Origin: Bacteroidota bacterium
Lineage (GTDB): Bacteria > Bacteroidota > Bacteroidia > Chitinophagales > Chitinophagaceae
Assembly: GCA_018267575.1 (NCBI GenBank)
Contig: JAFDYF010000104.1
Location: 1 to 64,000 of the forward strand
Direction of reading: 5' to 3'
DNA: 64,000 nt
Positions 28,298-37,875 of this stretch are shown here, in pieces. Both the position numbers and the translations under genes were made by a program. The notes under the pieces were generated by a model. It saw nothing but the letters and a program-made list of their open reading frames with translations. It did not search any database and was not told the origin of the DNA. The stretch's first letter is position 1. Every line of letters starts with the position of its first letter.

Positions 28298-28839
28298 TAG
28301 TCTACAATTTTAATAGGTAATTTATTTTGGTTAAAATTTTCGAAATGAAAGATTAAATATTTGCCAACACGCCTGAGTAAATATTACAATTATTGTTATA
28401 TAATTAATGGAATGTAATTAAGTGCTTTTGCAATGTTGCTATTAGAAACACTACAGCATTCCAATGCATCATCTTGAAAATAATAGTAAGCATGTAAGAT
28501 CATTTTAGATATCAGAAAAGATTTTAAAGGCACTATAAAATGAAATGATATTTTCCTGAGGCCTTCGGTTATTTTCGGGCACCAAAATTGTGTTTCCTTA
28601 AATTTATGGATGACCAAAAATTAACTTGGATCCAGATGCTAATGCACAACCGCTCACAAAACTATTCTGTACATGCCACCACTTTAACCCAAAGCCATTC
28701 TATTGACCAGCTTTTTTCGATCTATAAATATTATCTTTAAACCTTTTCAAGTATAGAACAAATATTATTGCTAAAACTATCCGGAGTTTTTGACAAAATA
28801 TTGTTTACCGTGACTTCCAATAACATTAAAAAACATAAA
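28298..28839. other. Divergent intergenic region between the TonB receptor and sulfatase genes
   Basis: Very A+T-rich, no gene. It must hold the promoters of both divergent genes. A TATCTTTA segment near 28730 is a weak -7 candidate for the sulfatase gene. Confidence 0.35.
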
Positions 28840-30369
28840 ATGAAAGCAACAATTTTCTGTTTCCTATTTTCAATAGCAGCATCTTTTGTTTTTGCCCAAC
28901 CTCAAAAAGCAAGAACTGAAAAGCCCAATATCGTTTACATTCTTGCGGATGATATTGGCTATGGCGATATTGGCTGCTATGGGCAAACAAAAATTGAGAC
29001 ACCCAACTTGGACGCACTGGCAAAAAAAGGGATGTTGTTCACCCAGCATTATGCCATGCCGGTGTGCGCCCCATCAAGGTATTGCCTGATGACAGGGATC
29101 CATTCTGGCAAGGCTTTCATTCGTGGCAACGATGAATGGGGCCAAAGGGGCGATGTATGGAGCTTTAAAGCGATGGAAGAAAACCCGACGCTGGAAGGGC
29201 AATTGCCAATCCCTGATTCCACCATTACCATTGCCAAATTATTAAAGGGCAATGGCTATAGGACCGCATTGGTAGGCAAGTGGGGGCTCGGGGCACCGAT
29301 GACAGCCGGCCTCCCGAACAACCAGGGCTTTGATTATTTTTATGGCTCTCTCTGCCAAAGGCAGGACCACCAATATTATCCCGCACACCTGTGGGAGAAT
29401 GGGTTCCGGGTCCCAATGAACAATAAAGTACAGGACCCGAACATAAAATTTCCAGCAAACCTCGATTCACTGGACCCAGAAAATTTTAAAGCGTATAGTC
29501 AGAAAGACTATTCGCCCGATCTCATGCTGGATGCCGCTTTGCGTTTTTTGGATTCCTGCAAGGGACAGCCATTCTTTCTTTATTACCCAAGCCCGCTCCC
29601 CCACGCATCGATGCAGGCGCCCGAAAACTTGGTGGCTTATTATCATAAAAAATTTGGGGATGAAAAACCATTTATGGGTGGTTCGTATGTCCCTTGCCGT
29701 TACCCACGTGCAACCCGTGCCGCCATGATCACTTTACTGGATACCCAGGTAGGCGCCATCATAGACAAATTAAAAAAAGAAGCTGTCTACGATAATACCA
29801 TCATCATATTTTCCAGCGACAATGGGTCTTCCAATGAAGGTGGCGCAGACTGTGAATATTTTGACAGCAACGGCCCTTTCAGGAATGAGTTTGGCTGGGG
29901 CAAGGGTTTTTTGTACGAGGGCGGCATCCGCATGCCGATGATCGTAGCTTGGCCAGGGAAAATTAAGGAAGGCACCAAAACAGATCTTATCTCAGCTAAT
30001 TGGGATTTTTTGCCCACGGCATGTGAAATCGCAAGGATCAAACCTCCAAAAAACATTGATGGCATTAGTTTTCTCCCAACCTTATTAAGCCATGCGAACA
30101 AACAAAAAAAACATAGTTATCTCTATTGGGAATTCCCCCAATACGGCGGTCAGCAGGCCGTGCGATTGAACAACTGGAAAGGTATCCGCTTGAACATCCA
30201 GAAGGGGAACATGAAAATACAGCTCTATGACCTGGACAAGGACATTCAGGAACAACATGACCTAGCGGCACAATATCCCGACATTGTAGAACAGATAAAT
30301 GAGATTATGAAAAAAGAACACCATACCCCAGCCATGGATTCATTTAGGATGGAAGCTTTGGAAAAATGA
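28840..30369 (+). CDS. Secreted type I sulfatase (arylsulfatase family, S1)
   Basis: About 509 aa from ATG 28840 (MKATI), which gives a normal signal peptide ending at 'FVFAQ'. 'NIVYILADDIGYGD' supplies the metal-binding Asp pair; 'CAPSR' near residue 75 is the CxPSR site whose Cys becomes formylglycine; 'GKWGLG' carries the Lys (GKWH type, here Gly for His); 'FSSDNGS' supplies later metal ligands. Length is normal. It hydrolyses sulfate esters on sugars; a separate maturase must act on the Cys and is not in this window. It lies inside the glycan locus on the opposite strand, convergent with the DUF5703 gene. Confidence 0.9.
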   Translation: MKATIFCFLFSIAASFVFAQPQKARTEKPNIVYILADDIGYGDIGCYGQTKIETPNLDALAKKGMLFTQHYAMPVCAPSRYCLMTGIHSGKAFIRGNDEWGQRGDVWSFKAMEENPTLEGQLPIPDSTITIAKLLKGNGYRTALVGKWGLGAPMTAGLPNNQGFDYFYGSLCQRQDHQYYPAHLWENGFRVPMNNKVQDPNIKFPANLDSLDPENFKAYSQKDYSPDLMLDAALRFLDSCKGQPFFLYYPSPLPHASMQAPENLVAYYHKKFGDEKPFMGGSYVPCRYPRATRAAMITLLDTQVGAIIDKLKKEAVYDNTIIIFSSDNGSSNEGGADCEYFDSNGPFRNEFGWGKGFLYEGGIRMPMIVAWPGKIKEGTKTDLISANWDFLPTACEIARIKPPKNIDGISFLPTLLSHANKQKKHSYLYWEFPQYGGQQAVRLNNWKGIRLNIQKGNMKIQLYDLDKDIQEQHDLAAQYPDIVEQINEIMKKEHHTPAMDSFRMEALEK

Positions 30370-30496
30370 GATGCCGGAAACAATTTATAATAATCTGTAA
30401 CAGCTAGATATCACCGCATTTTTTTAAACCCATTCTAGCAGACCAATAATGAAATCCTGTGTTTGATCTATCAACTGAAGATTCGCAAGGAAAATT

Positions 30497-32830
30497 TCAT
30501 TCCATGATTTTTATATCTTTTTTTCTATTTGCAGGTGTGGTATGAATGCTTTTAATTTTTCCATTTACAAATTCACCTTCTACAAGGGTGTTTTGAAAAG
30601 CATACAATTTGAATTTCAGGTTCCACTCTTTGGGCCAGCCTGGCAGTAAATAAATAGTACCACCTTCACTTTGCAAAATCATGTTTTGTAAGGTGGCATT
30701 GATCATAGCAAGGTGATCGCCATCTGGCACATAATCATAATTGGGACCATAGAAAGAAGGAAACCGAAAACGTTTGTCATTGGCCATGGCGGAGCGAACC
30801 AATATTTCTTTTGCATAATCGGCAAGTCCCAAGTATGCAGCTTGCACACCCGTTTGATGCCAACTAAAAATATCCCGATAAGCCTTGCTGTTCTTCATTT
30901 GTATATGAGGCATCATGTAGGTTTGGTTTTGGTTTGTTGGAAAAACCGTCGGATGCTCAAATGTAAATTGACCGGTTTTTAACAAGGGCGTGGCAATGGT
31001 ATAAAGCCGAAAAGGATATACCGCATACAAATCAGGTTGCTCCACATTTATTTGTCTTCCCAAAATTTGGGCGGGCAAAATCACGTCGCCATCCTTCTCC
31101 TTTTTAATGGGGATGGCAGGCAATACCGCAAACAAGTCATTGCATTGTTTTAGCAATTTTTCATCATTGATATTTTCCGCAATTTTTTTTAGCCTTGGAA
31201 TAACAAACCGCAGGCCTGCAATATCTGGTGTTGGGTTGGTACAATCCAAAAATGTTTCAATACACCTTGCTGGAAATATTTTCATCTTCCCATTTTCGTC
31301 CAGGGGGTAATTATCTTGATAAAAAGTAAGTAGGTCTTTGGCGATTGGCAGAATCTTATTCTTTAAATAAGGTTCATCTTGAACGTAGGCATAATAATCC
31401 AGCAACAAATTCACCAATTCCAGCCCACAGATATAATGGTATTGGTGCCATAAGTTTACAAAATAGTCGGGGCTTTTCTCCTTCCTGTCCCATTCATAAA
31501 TGGAAGGATCAACCGTGCCCCAAAGCATGGTGCTTTCTGTGAACACAACCCCTTTTTTGCCCAATATATTCTTGGTAAAATCCTTCATTCTTGGATAGAC
31601 CACATCGGTATAAAAATCCAATAAAGAATGCATGGCTTTAAAATCACCGGATTGCAAAAATGTCCAATAAGGCAAGCGCATATTTTGCCATAATATCAGT
31701 TCGTCCCAAACACGAAAGTCTGCATCCCTCCCAAATATTTTTCTGTTGGGCCCCATTCTTATCGTGTCGTCAAAAGTATCAACTACCCAAGTGGACCCAT
31801 TGAATTGAATCGGTCCTTCGCCTTTGGCAGCAATATTCATCATGTACCGATTGTATAAATATGCCCGGTTCAAATGATAAATCGTATCTACTTCTTTTGG
31901 GTTTTGGCTCGAAATTTCGATAAAGGATTTATCCCAAAACCTAGCCCAATAATCTTTATGTTTTATAAAAAATTGTTGGTTGGAGATGGATTCATTGTTG
32001 TTTGCGATTTTGATAATCTCATTTTCCCAATCCTTGGAATTGCTATCCAGAGAAGTTAACAATGTGGCCCGGATCGATAAATGTGTTGTTGGGCTGATTG
32101 TTTGAAGGCTGCTATCCGAAATGGATTGCAGGTTTTCTCCGGTGATATAGGCCCCAAATATTCTATATTTAAGTGGATTTTTTACTTCCGTTTCGCTTAT
32201 CTTAAAAAGTTTTAAGGTGCTATCAAACAACGGGGTTTGCAGGTTATGGTGAAAGAGCAATATATCGTTCTTACGATCAGCAACCAATGAATCCGCATCC
32301 ACCATTATTTTAAATGGAAACCTTGAGTCATTATTTCCAAAAGCATGTCTCCGCCAGACATGGCTCGTAACCCAAGCTTCCACTGGTCTTTTTGAATTGA
32401 TCTCTACAATGATTTGAGGGCTGTTTGCATCCACCCAAAAACGCAAATCGCCCTGTGAAGTTTTTACATGAAAGGAAGCCGTTTTTAAATCAAATTCCTG
32501 CCGATAGAATTTCGCATCCTTAAATATGGAAGGGGTGTATTGGATAGTGACCCTGGTGATTTTTAAAAGTCTACTTATATTATCCCTGCTATCGGTTTTG
32601 CCGATATAGAATTGCAAATTGCCCTCTTCGTCCACCCAAACATCCGAAGAAATATCCCCATTGCCACAAACCATCGAACCCCAAGAATTTTTGGAGGGGC
32701 TATTGTAAACAATATTGTATGGTTCCAAATATTGTGCTATGCCATAATTTGGAAAAGCACAAATAAGCAGAAAAACCATTAGCTTAACCGGCTTGGAAAT
32801 ACAGATGCTATTTAATGTCGATAATGTCAT
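30497..32830 (-). CDS. DUF5703-type secreted (alpha/alpha)6 protein, GH95-like fold, function unassigned
   Basis: About 777 aa from ATG 32830 (MTLST). This leaves a 16-nt gap to the GH29 stop and places the hydrophobic segment 'LMVFLLICAFP' in a signal peptide; the longer start at 32902 would overlap GH29. The N-terminal domain has 'GSMVCGNGDISSDVWVDEEG' and 'YIGKTDSRD', the pattern of DUF5703. The rest is helical with 'VWDELILWQNMRLPYW' and 'TYMMPHIQMKN', like the (alpha/alpha)6 barrels of GH95/GH65-type enzymes. It is probably a glycosidase acting with the adjacent GH29 fucosidase. Catalytic residues are not known to me. Confidence 0.65.
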   Translation of the reverse strand: MTLSTLNSICISKPVKLMVFLLICAFPNYGIAQYLEPYNIVYNSPSKNSWGSMVCGNGDISSDVWVDEEGNLQFYIGKTDSRDNISRLLKITRVTIQYTPSIFKDAKFYRQEFDLKTASFHVKTSQGDLRFWVDANSPQIIVEINSKRPVEAWVTSHVWRRHAFGNNDSRFPFKIMVDADSLVADRKNDILLFHHNLQTPLFDSTLKLFKISETEVKNPLKYRIFGAYITGENLQSISDSSLQTISPTTHLSIRATLLTSLDSNSKDWENEIIKIANNNESISNQQFFIKHKDYWARFWDKSFIEISSQNPKEVDTIYHLNRAYLYNRYMMNIAAKGEGPIQFNGSTWVVDTFDDTIRMGPNRKIFGRDADFRVWDELILWQNMRLPYWTFLQSGDFKAMHSLLDFYTDVVYPRMKDFTKNILGKKGVVFTESTMLWGTVDPSIYEWDRKEKSPDYFVNLWHQYHYICGLELVNLLLDYYAYVQDEPYLKNKILPIAKDLLTFYQDNYPLDENGKMKIFPARCIETFLDCTNPTPDIAGLRFVIPRLKKIAENINDEKLLKQCNDLFAVLPAIPIKKEKDGDVILPAQILGRQINVEQPDLYAVYPFRLYTIATPLLKTGQFTFEHPTVFPTNQNQTYMMPHIQMKNSKAYRDIFSWHQTGVQAAYLGLADYAKEILVRSAMANDKRFRFPSFYGPNYDYVPDGDHLAMINATLQNMILQSEGGTIYLLPGWPKEWNLKFKLYAFQNTLVEGEFVNGKIKSIHTTPANRKKDIKIME

Positions 32831-32846
32831 ATTAAATTGTCGAAAA

Positions 32847-34166
32847 CTATAAGTCAATCCATCCAGAAAAATGATAGGGTTTATCGAGCTTAAGTTCAAC
32901 AACCCTTATTTCCGCATTTTCTTGTTTTGGTAATTTTATCTGGTAAGATTTTCCTTCCTTCACAAATTTCAGTGGTTTACCAGTGACCAAATCCTTCGCG
33001 GCTTTTATCTTATACCCCGCCAGTTTATCTATCTTTATGGTGGTTGATGAATCTCTCAAATGAAGATAGATATTGTTTCCTTTATAAGTACTGCCACCCC
33101 ATTTGCCCTGCTTGAATGGTCCGCCCTTGGTATTATAAACCGCAGTCTTATTGGCTTGTATCCAACCAGACAAATCGAGAAACCTGTCAATTAATTTTTC
33201 AGGCATTTCACCTGTGCGCTCTGGCCCGATATTCAATAAAAAATTCCCATTCCCACAAATCACTTTATCGAACATATTGATCAACTCCGCTTTTGAAAGC
33301 AATTTTGCTTTTGGCTCATAGGCGTAGACAGGATAGCTCACACTGGTGCAGGCCTCCCAAGGAAACACAGGCGCATCGGTTGTTTTTGCTTCATAAGAAT
33401 AGAAGTCGCCGGAACTGCCATCGGTAAGAAATGTTCCCTTGCCCATTGCATTCTTTGATGAAGATAAACGGGTCGCGAGTATATTTGGTTTTATCGATTT
33501 AATGTATGCATACAAATCCCGGCCCTCCTTCATCCCCCAAATATTACCCAGCCAAAAACCATCAAACCAAAGTATATCGGGATGGTATCGGTCAATCAAT
33601 TCTTTCACCTGATTATGACAAAATGCAACAAAATCCTTTTTGCCCTTTTTCGGTTCAGGTGGTGGCTGCCCAGCCTCTGGCATCCTTTCCCATCCGGTAT
33701 AATGGAGATCGGCTATTGAATAATAGATGCCAAACAAGAGCCCATGGCTGCGACAGGAATCACCGAGTTCTTTTAAGATATCTTTTTTGAATTTGGACCG
33801 CTTGATATCCCAATCCGAATATTGGCTGTTCCAAATCCCAAAGCCATCATGGTGCTTGGCGATGACCACCATATACCCGCAACCTGCCTTAACAGCAAAA
33901 TCAACAATTTCCTTTGCACTGAATTTTTCTGGGTCCCATGCCAAAGAAATCGAATCGGCCACATGCTTGGAAGTGCCATTTCCGATGGACCAAGAATCGC
34001 CCGTCTCCGGTGTATGGCAAGCCATCCAGTGCACAAAGAGACCAAGTTTTCTGCTCTCGAAATTGTGCAATAGTTTCAGGTCAGTGCGTGGGTTAAGCAA
34101 TGTGTCCTGGGCAAAGACATTTATTGCAAGAAGAAGGGCGACGAGGTTTGAAAAAAAATTTTTCAT
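32847..34166 (-). CDS. GH29 alpha-L-fucosidase
   Basis: About 439 aa from ATG 34166 (MKNFF), giving a signal peptide that ends in 'NVFAQ'. GH29 pattern: 'KLGLFVHW' near the start of the barrel, 'VVIAKHHDGFGIWNS', then the nucleophile Asp in 'DILWFDGFW' near residue 200, and 'NGNFLLNIGP' late in the barrel. A short C-terminal beta domain follows. Retaining exo-fucosidase. It is intact, unlike the GH29 at 13.9-15.7 kb, and probably forms an operon with the DUF5703 gene 16 nt downstream. Linkage specificity (alpha1,2 versus 1,3/1,4) cannot be read off. Confidence 0.92.
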   Translation of the reverse strand: MKNFFSNLVALLLAINVFAQDTLLNPRTDLKLLHNFESRKLGLFVHWMACHTPETGDSWSIGNGTSKHVADSISLAWDPEKFSAKEIVDFAVKAGCGYMVVIAKHHDGFGIWNSQYSDWDIKRSKFKKDILKELGDSCRSHGLLFGIYYSIADLHYTGWERMPEAGQPPPEPKKGKKDFVAFCHNQVKELIDRYHPDILWFDGFWLGNIWGMKEGRDLYAYIKSIKPNILATRLSSSKNAMGKGTFLTDGSSGDFYSYEAKTTDAPVFPWEACTSVSYPVYAYEPKAKLLSKAELINMFDKVICGNGNFLLNIGPERTGEMPEKLIDRFLDLSGWIQANKTAVYNTKGGPFKQGKWGGSTYKGNNIYLHLRDSSTTIKIDKLAGYKIKAAKDLVTGKPLKFVKEGKSYQIKLPKQENAEIRVVELKLDKPYHFSGWIDL

Positions 34167-34257
34167 TTGTGTTGGAATCATTGATGTCATTATTATGCAC
34201 CAGTTAATTGTTACCTATATTTATGAAACTACACGATGCCTCTATTTTAAAAAAATC

Positions 34258-35085
34258 TTATTCATTATTGAACTTCGCAATGATCTCATTGTACTTCTCC
34301 GCATATCTTTTCCCAAGGATAATATAAGATGCCCTGTTGAAATGAACATAATGGCTATCAATGGAACTGCATCCGGTGGTTTCCACAAAACCGGTATTTT
34401 TCATCTCAGATGGCAATGCCCTCAATGCTGCCCTAATGGTATTTATTTGCCTTACCCTTTGTGGCGCATTGTGCTCCTTGCCCGTACCGTAAAACTCGGC
34501 GAGGTTGCCGACTATAAACGGCAAATCGGGCAACTTAAGATCTGCCCGCAGATCCGTAACCAGTTTCTGTAATTTTTTTGAATAGGAATTGCTGAGCAAT
34601 GAATCGACCGTATCCGATTCGCCCTGGTGCCAAAGCACGCCTTTGATTTTTCCACCATGTGTTTCAGCAAACAATGCTTTTTTAAGTGCATCTGCATAAA
34701 CGGCCGTGCCCTTGTCCAAACTATCTATCGGCGCACCACCCCAAGCAACTGGAATCAAACCAACAACAATGCCCGGATGGGTGGCTAGGATTTCTTTTGC
34801 AAAGGGCAAACCCATACCAAAACGGTCGGATGGCAATCGGTTATGCAATGGATGTCTTGCGGGCATCCATTGCAAGTGCCCTTTATAAATGGTTGGCAAA
34901 TAAAAAATGTTTTTTACCAGGACCGTATCTTCTGGCAATATTTCGCCATATCCCGACATATTAGACTGCCCCATCAAGATGAATACATCAAATTCTTTAT
35001 TGCCCTGAACCAATCTGGGGCTCCTGCATTGAAAATTTAATCCTGCAAACAATGCCAGGAAGACAAAAATTTTTATGTTCCTCAT
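34258..35085 (-). CDS. SGNH/SASA-type carbohydrate esterase (sialate O-acetylesterase-like)
   Basis: 275 aa. Lipoprotein-like N-terminus with 'LNFQCRS'. SGNH signature: 'LMGQSNMSGYG' near residue 39 with the catalytic Ser, 'VLWHQGESD' near 152 with the conserved block III residues, and His in 'HYVHFN' near 246. These match the SASA domain (sialate O-acetylesterase, DUF303). It probably removes O-acetyl groups from sugars so that the glycosidases can act; sialic acid itself is not implied. Located between GH89 and GH29 genes, with a hairpin upstream. Confidence 0.85.
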   Translation of the reverse strand: MRNIKIFVFLALFAGLNFQCRSPRLVQGNKEFDVFILMGQSNMSGYGEILPEDTVLVKNIFYLPTIYKGHLQWMPARHPLHNRLPSDRFGMGLPFAKEILATHPGIVVGLIPVAWGGAPIDSLDKGTAVYADALKKALFAETHGGKIKGVLWHQGESDTVDSLLSNSYSKKLQKLVTDLRADLKLPDLPFIVGNLAEFYGTGKEHNAPQRVRQINTIRAALRALPSEMKNTGFVETTGCSSIDSHYVHFNRASYIILGKRYAEKYNEIIAKFNNE

Positions 35086-35110
35086 AAAATGTTTTTCAAT
35101 TAAAACAAAA

Positions 35111-35133
35111 TAGTAGGGGATTTCCCCCTACTA
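35111..35133 (-). terminator. Intrinsic terminator upstream of the esterase gene
   Basis: Stem TAGTAGGGG (35111-35119) with CCCCTACTA (35125-35133), loop of 5, followed on the minus strand by TTTTGTTTTAATTG. It would separate the GH89 transcript from the esterase-GH29-DUF5703 genes or act as a leader attenuator. Confidence 0.55.
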
Positions 35134-35330
35134 GTAACACCTGCTATATTCAATAGCCGCAACTATTGCAACGGGTCAAACTTGCCGCCCAAAACGCCCA
35201 AGAGGGTGGCGGCTTTTGTAGGGCTAATAGTAACCACTTATCACTTCATCCCATTTCGCATCTCTTCCTTACTAACCTGGCTTTAAAAATGGTAGCAGCC
35301 AATACTCGCTTTTATACTAATGTCAACATA

Positions 35331-35370
35331 AAACCAATACTTCCCTCAACAAACCAATACTTCCCTCAAC
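35331..35370. repeat. Tandem duplication, 2 x 20 bp
   Basis: The 20-mer starting AAACCAATAC and ending TTCCCTCAAC is present twice, exactly and without spacer. Probably a slippage product. Confidence 0.8.
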
Positions 35371-35478
35371 CTAAACAACTTTACATAAAATTGAAGCTTT
35401 TAGAAAATAACAGCAATAGACTATCCTTTTGTTAAGATGGATTATACTATGATTAAGACAATTATTTTGCTGCTTATT

Positions 35479-37842
35479 CTATACTGGTTTGTTCTTTGCA
35501 TTATCCACTGTCATACTGTACATTTTATCCAAAACAGGTTTCCATTTTTTGAACAAGCGATCGGCAACCATAATCTCATTTTTATTTTTCGATTGATTGT
35601 CCTTTAGGTTTTTAGGAGTGTCCACCCAATGTTCTTCCCAATCCGCTAAGGCACTATAAAAATCATTGGCACGCCAGGTTTCGCGGCCATGTACCAGTGG
35701 TAGCCCCTTCTCGGAATAGGGTTCTCCTTTCACCAGCTTGTTCCGGAGGAAGGCATGGAACTTTTGCCAGCGGGGCAAATAATAGCCATTGATCAGGCCC
35801 GACCATTCCCTCCAAGAATAATCGAAAATGATGGGGTCTTTTTCCGGGCCCCAAAATGTAACCAACATGGAAGCATTTTTATCGTACAGTGATTTTTCTG
35901 CTTCATTGGTGCCCCATGATCTTGCATCGGTGACCCATTTGTTGAAACTGAATTCTGGCCTTGTTCCACAAAGCATATCGATATCGCTCAAGAGGTCAAG
36001 GAACCTACTGGATGCACTGTCAAAGGCCTGTATATTTTTTTTCTCGAAAGCATCTTTCACCTGTTGGTGGAGGTCCTGCGAAAGATTGGATAATACCTGG
36101 CGGCCGATATCCACGAGGTCATAACGGTAACCTTCCATCTTGCCACATCTATCCTTATCTGCCAGAAAAAGTTCCCAAGCTTTGACCAATGAACTCTTTT
36201 CATAAGGCACGTGAAAACCTGCGTTCGGCCCAGATTTTTTACAATCAAGTGCCGGGCGGGCAGCTACCATGGAACTGGATTCCACTTCATTGGTACCCGG
36301 TCGGTACGGCCCATCTTTTAAGAGGACCCATGCCTCACGGACATCCCCACCTGAAACACCATATCGGCGCTTGGTATACCCATCCAGCCAACTATCCAGA
36401 TTGACCGAGCCATTGCGCCAAATCATATCAAAATAGCAATCATAGAAAACGGGGTTCTGTCCGATGCCCTCTGGAAAAAGGCCTGTGCCCAATGCCGTGG
36501 CAGGGTAATCTTTTTTAGCCCTTGCAAATGGGTTGGAAACAATGTAGGAAAGGTCGCCATGCAGGTTGATGCGGCCACCAAAATTGTGCAATTGCCCAAC
36601 ACAGAAATCATGACCCCAAAAACCATTGGTGGTCTCCCATTTTTTACCCGCAAGATCGATGACCAACAATTTATGTTTTGGTACCGCTTCGGCGATCTCT
36701 TTCCGGATAGACCATGACTGCATCACCCATATTGCATTGGGATCGGTTTCTGTAAGAAGTTTTGAAATATTGTTTCCAACATTGTGGAGATACTCGGGCA
36801 ATTGCTCTTTGGGGATATCCGAGGGCGGGGCGGATTCATGAAAAGGATCAGCAGCATAATAACCGCCCAGGCCAAAAAGTTTACCTTCTTCCTCCAGGAA
36901 AATTTTACCGAATTTCATAAACAAGGGGTCCATCGGGTCAAGTTGCGCCACACCAGGAAAATTGCACCACTTGGGCTGCTGGTTGATTTTGGCCGAAGGG
37001 AATTTTTCTTTAAATATCAAAGGCACATTTCCTGAAAAGCCCTGTTGTATGGGCGTCATCCCAAAAGCTCTTTCAGCGGCCAGCACTTTTTTCCCCAATT
37101 CAATATGCGAATCGATCCATGATTTTGGCAATGGGCCACAATGGTCCTCAATGTTCTGCATCCATTGCCATGCGAAATAAGCAGGGCCCACCAAAAACTG
37201 ACGGGCTTCCTGGTCTGTGAGACCCACCTTCAACAACGCATTGTACCACACACCTTCAAGCCCCACCATTCCCAAAGGCATATTGACACCGTTCAGTGCC
37301 ATAAAATCGATCTCCCGCTGCCATCTTTTCCAATCCCACCAGGCCATGCTATAACTGAGCGTGCAATAGTTCATGTACACTACATGCTGGTGTGGTAGCA
37401 CATTGCGGAACCTGCCACCGGGAACAGCTTTGATGTCTGATTTTTTTATATCAAGGTTATCGCCGCACCAACTCATCTGTCTGTTACAGACATGCCGCAG
37501 GTACCAGTTCAATCCAACGGAGATGGCCACGCCAGAAGACCCACTCAATATTATTTTACCTTTCCTGCTTTCTACCTCGAACACATCGGCCCCATTTTCC
37601 TTCTCAATCATTTGGGGAACAAAAAAAGAAGCAACCTGCGGAACCACCCTTTCTATCAAACCTTTCACGGCATTAATCTGGTCCTGTGGGCCTACGGACT
37701 GAACAATCTTGTAGTCAACTGATGGTTCGGCCTGGATAGGTTGCTTGAGAAAAAACATCATAATGAATAGCAGTATTTTATTATACTTTTTGATCCATTG
37801 AAAATAAAAAAGATAGGAAATAAAATTCATTCTTCTGCTCAT
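35479..37842 (-). CDS. GH89 alpha-N-acetylglucosaminidase
   Basis: 787 aa with the three-part architecture of NAGLU: an N-terminal alpha/beta domain after a hydrophobic segment ('ILLFIMMFFLKQPIQA'), a (beta/alpha)8 barrel and a long helical C-terminal domain. 'DPFHESAPPS' near residue 332 and 'PEGIGQNPVFYD' near 459 correspond to the two catalytic Glu regions; 'WDWKRWQREIDFMALNGVNMPL' type sequence (about residues 155-176) is the family opener. It removes terminal alpha-linked GlcNAc, as in GlcNAc alpha1-4 Gal caps of gastric-type mucin or heparan-like chains. Start could be ATG 37842 or a later Met (MNFIS). Lies 33 nt after the GH36-like gene, one operon. Confidence 0.92.
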   Translation of the reverse strand: MSRRMNFISYLFYFQWIKKYNKILLFIMMFFLKQPIQAEPSVDYKIVQSVGPQDQINAVKGLIERVVPQVASFFVPQMIEKENGADVFEVESRKGKIILSGSSGVAISVGLNWYLRHVCNRQMSWCGDNLDIKKSDIKAVPGGRFRNVLPHQHVVYMNYCTLSYSMAWWDWKRWQREIDFMALNGVNMPLGMVGLEGVWYNALLKVGLTDQEARQFLVGPAYFAWQWMQNIEDHCGPLPKSWIDSHIELGKKVLAAERAFGMTPIQQGFSGNVPLIFKEKFPSAKINQQPKWCNFPGVAQLDPMDPLFMKFGKIFLEEEGKLFGLGGYYAADPFHESAPPSDIPKEQLPEYLHNVGNNISKLLTETDPNAIWVMQSWSIRKEIAEAVPKHKLLVIDLAGKKWETTNGFWGHDFCVGQLHNFGGRINLHGDLSYIVSNPFARAKKDYPATALGTGLFPEGIGQNPVFYDCYFDMIWRNGSVNLDSWLDGYTKRRYGVSGGDVREAWVLLKDGPYRPGTNEVESSSMVAARPALDCKKSGPNAGFHVPYEKSSLVKAWELFLADKDRCGKMEGYRYDLVDIGRQVLSNLSQDLHQQVKDAFEKKNIQAFDSASSRFLDLLSDIDMLCGTRPEFSFNKWVTDARSWGTNEAEKSLYDKNASMLVTFWGPEKDPIIFDYSWREWSGLINGYYLPRWQKFHAFLRNKLVKGEPYSEKGLPLVHGRETWRANDFYSALADWEEHWVDTPKNLKDNQSKNKNEIMVADRLFKKWKPVLDKMYSMTVDNAKNKPV

Positions 37843-37875
37843 CTTATCTTGGTTTAATTAAAAACTGGAAAAACA

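Larger units (their letters stand above)
35086..35478. other. Intergenic region between GH89 and the esterase gene
   Basis: No gene. Contains the hairpin at 35111-35133 and a 20-bp tandem duplication at 35331-35370; otherwise A+T-rich. Confidence 0.4.

Noticed and set aside
33727..34572. 281-codon plus-strand frame across GH29 and the esterase gene
   Set aside because: Antisense to two genes with clear catalytic motifs and spanning their intergenic gap; no family features.
35331..35370. Tandem 20-bp repeat as a possible CRISPR start
   Set aside because: Only two adjoining copies without spacers and no cas gene nearby.
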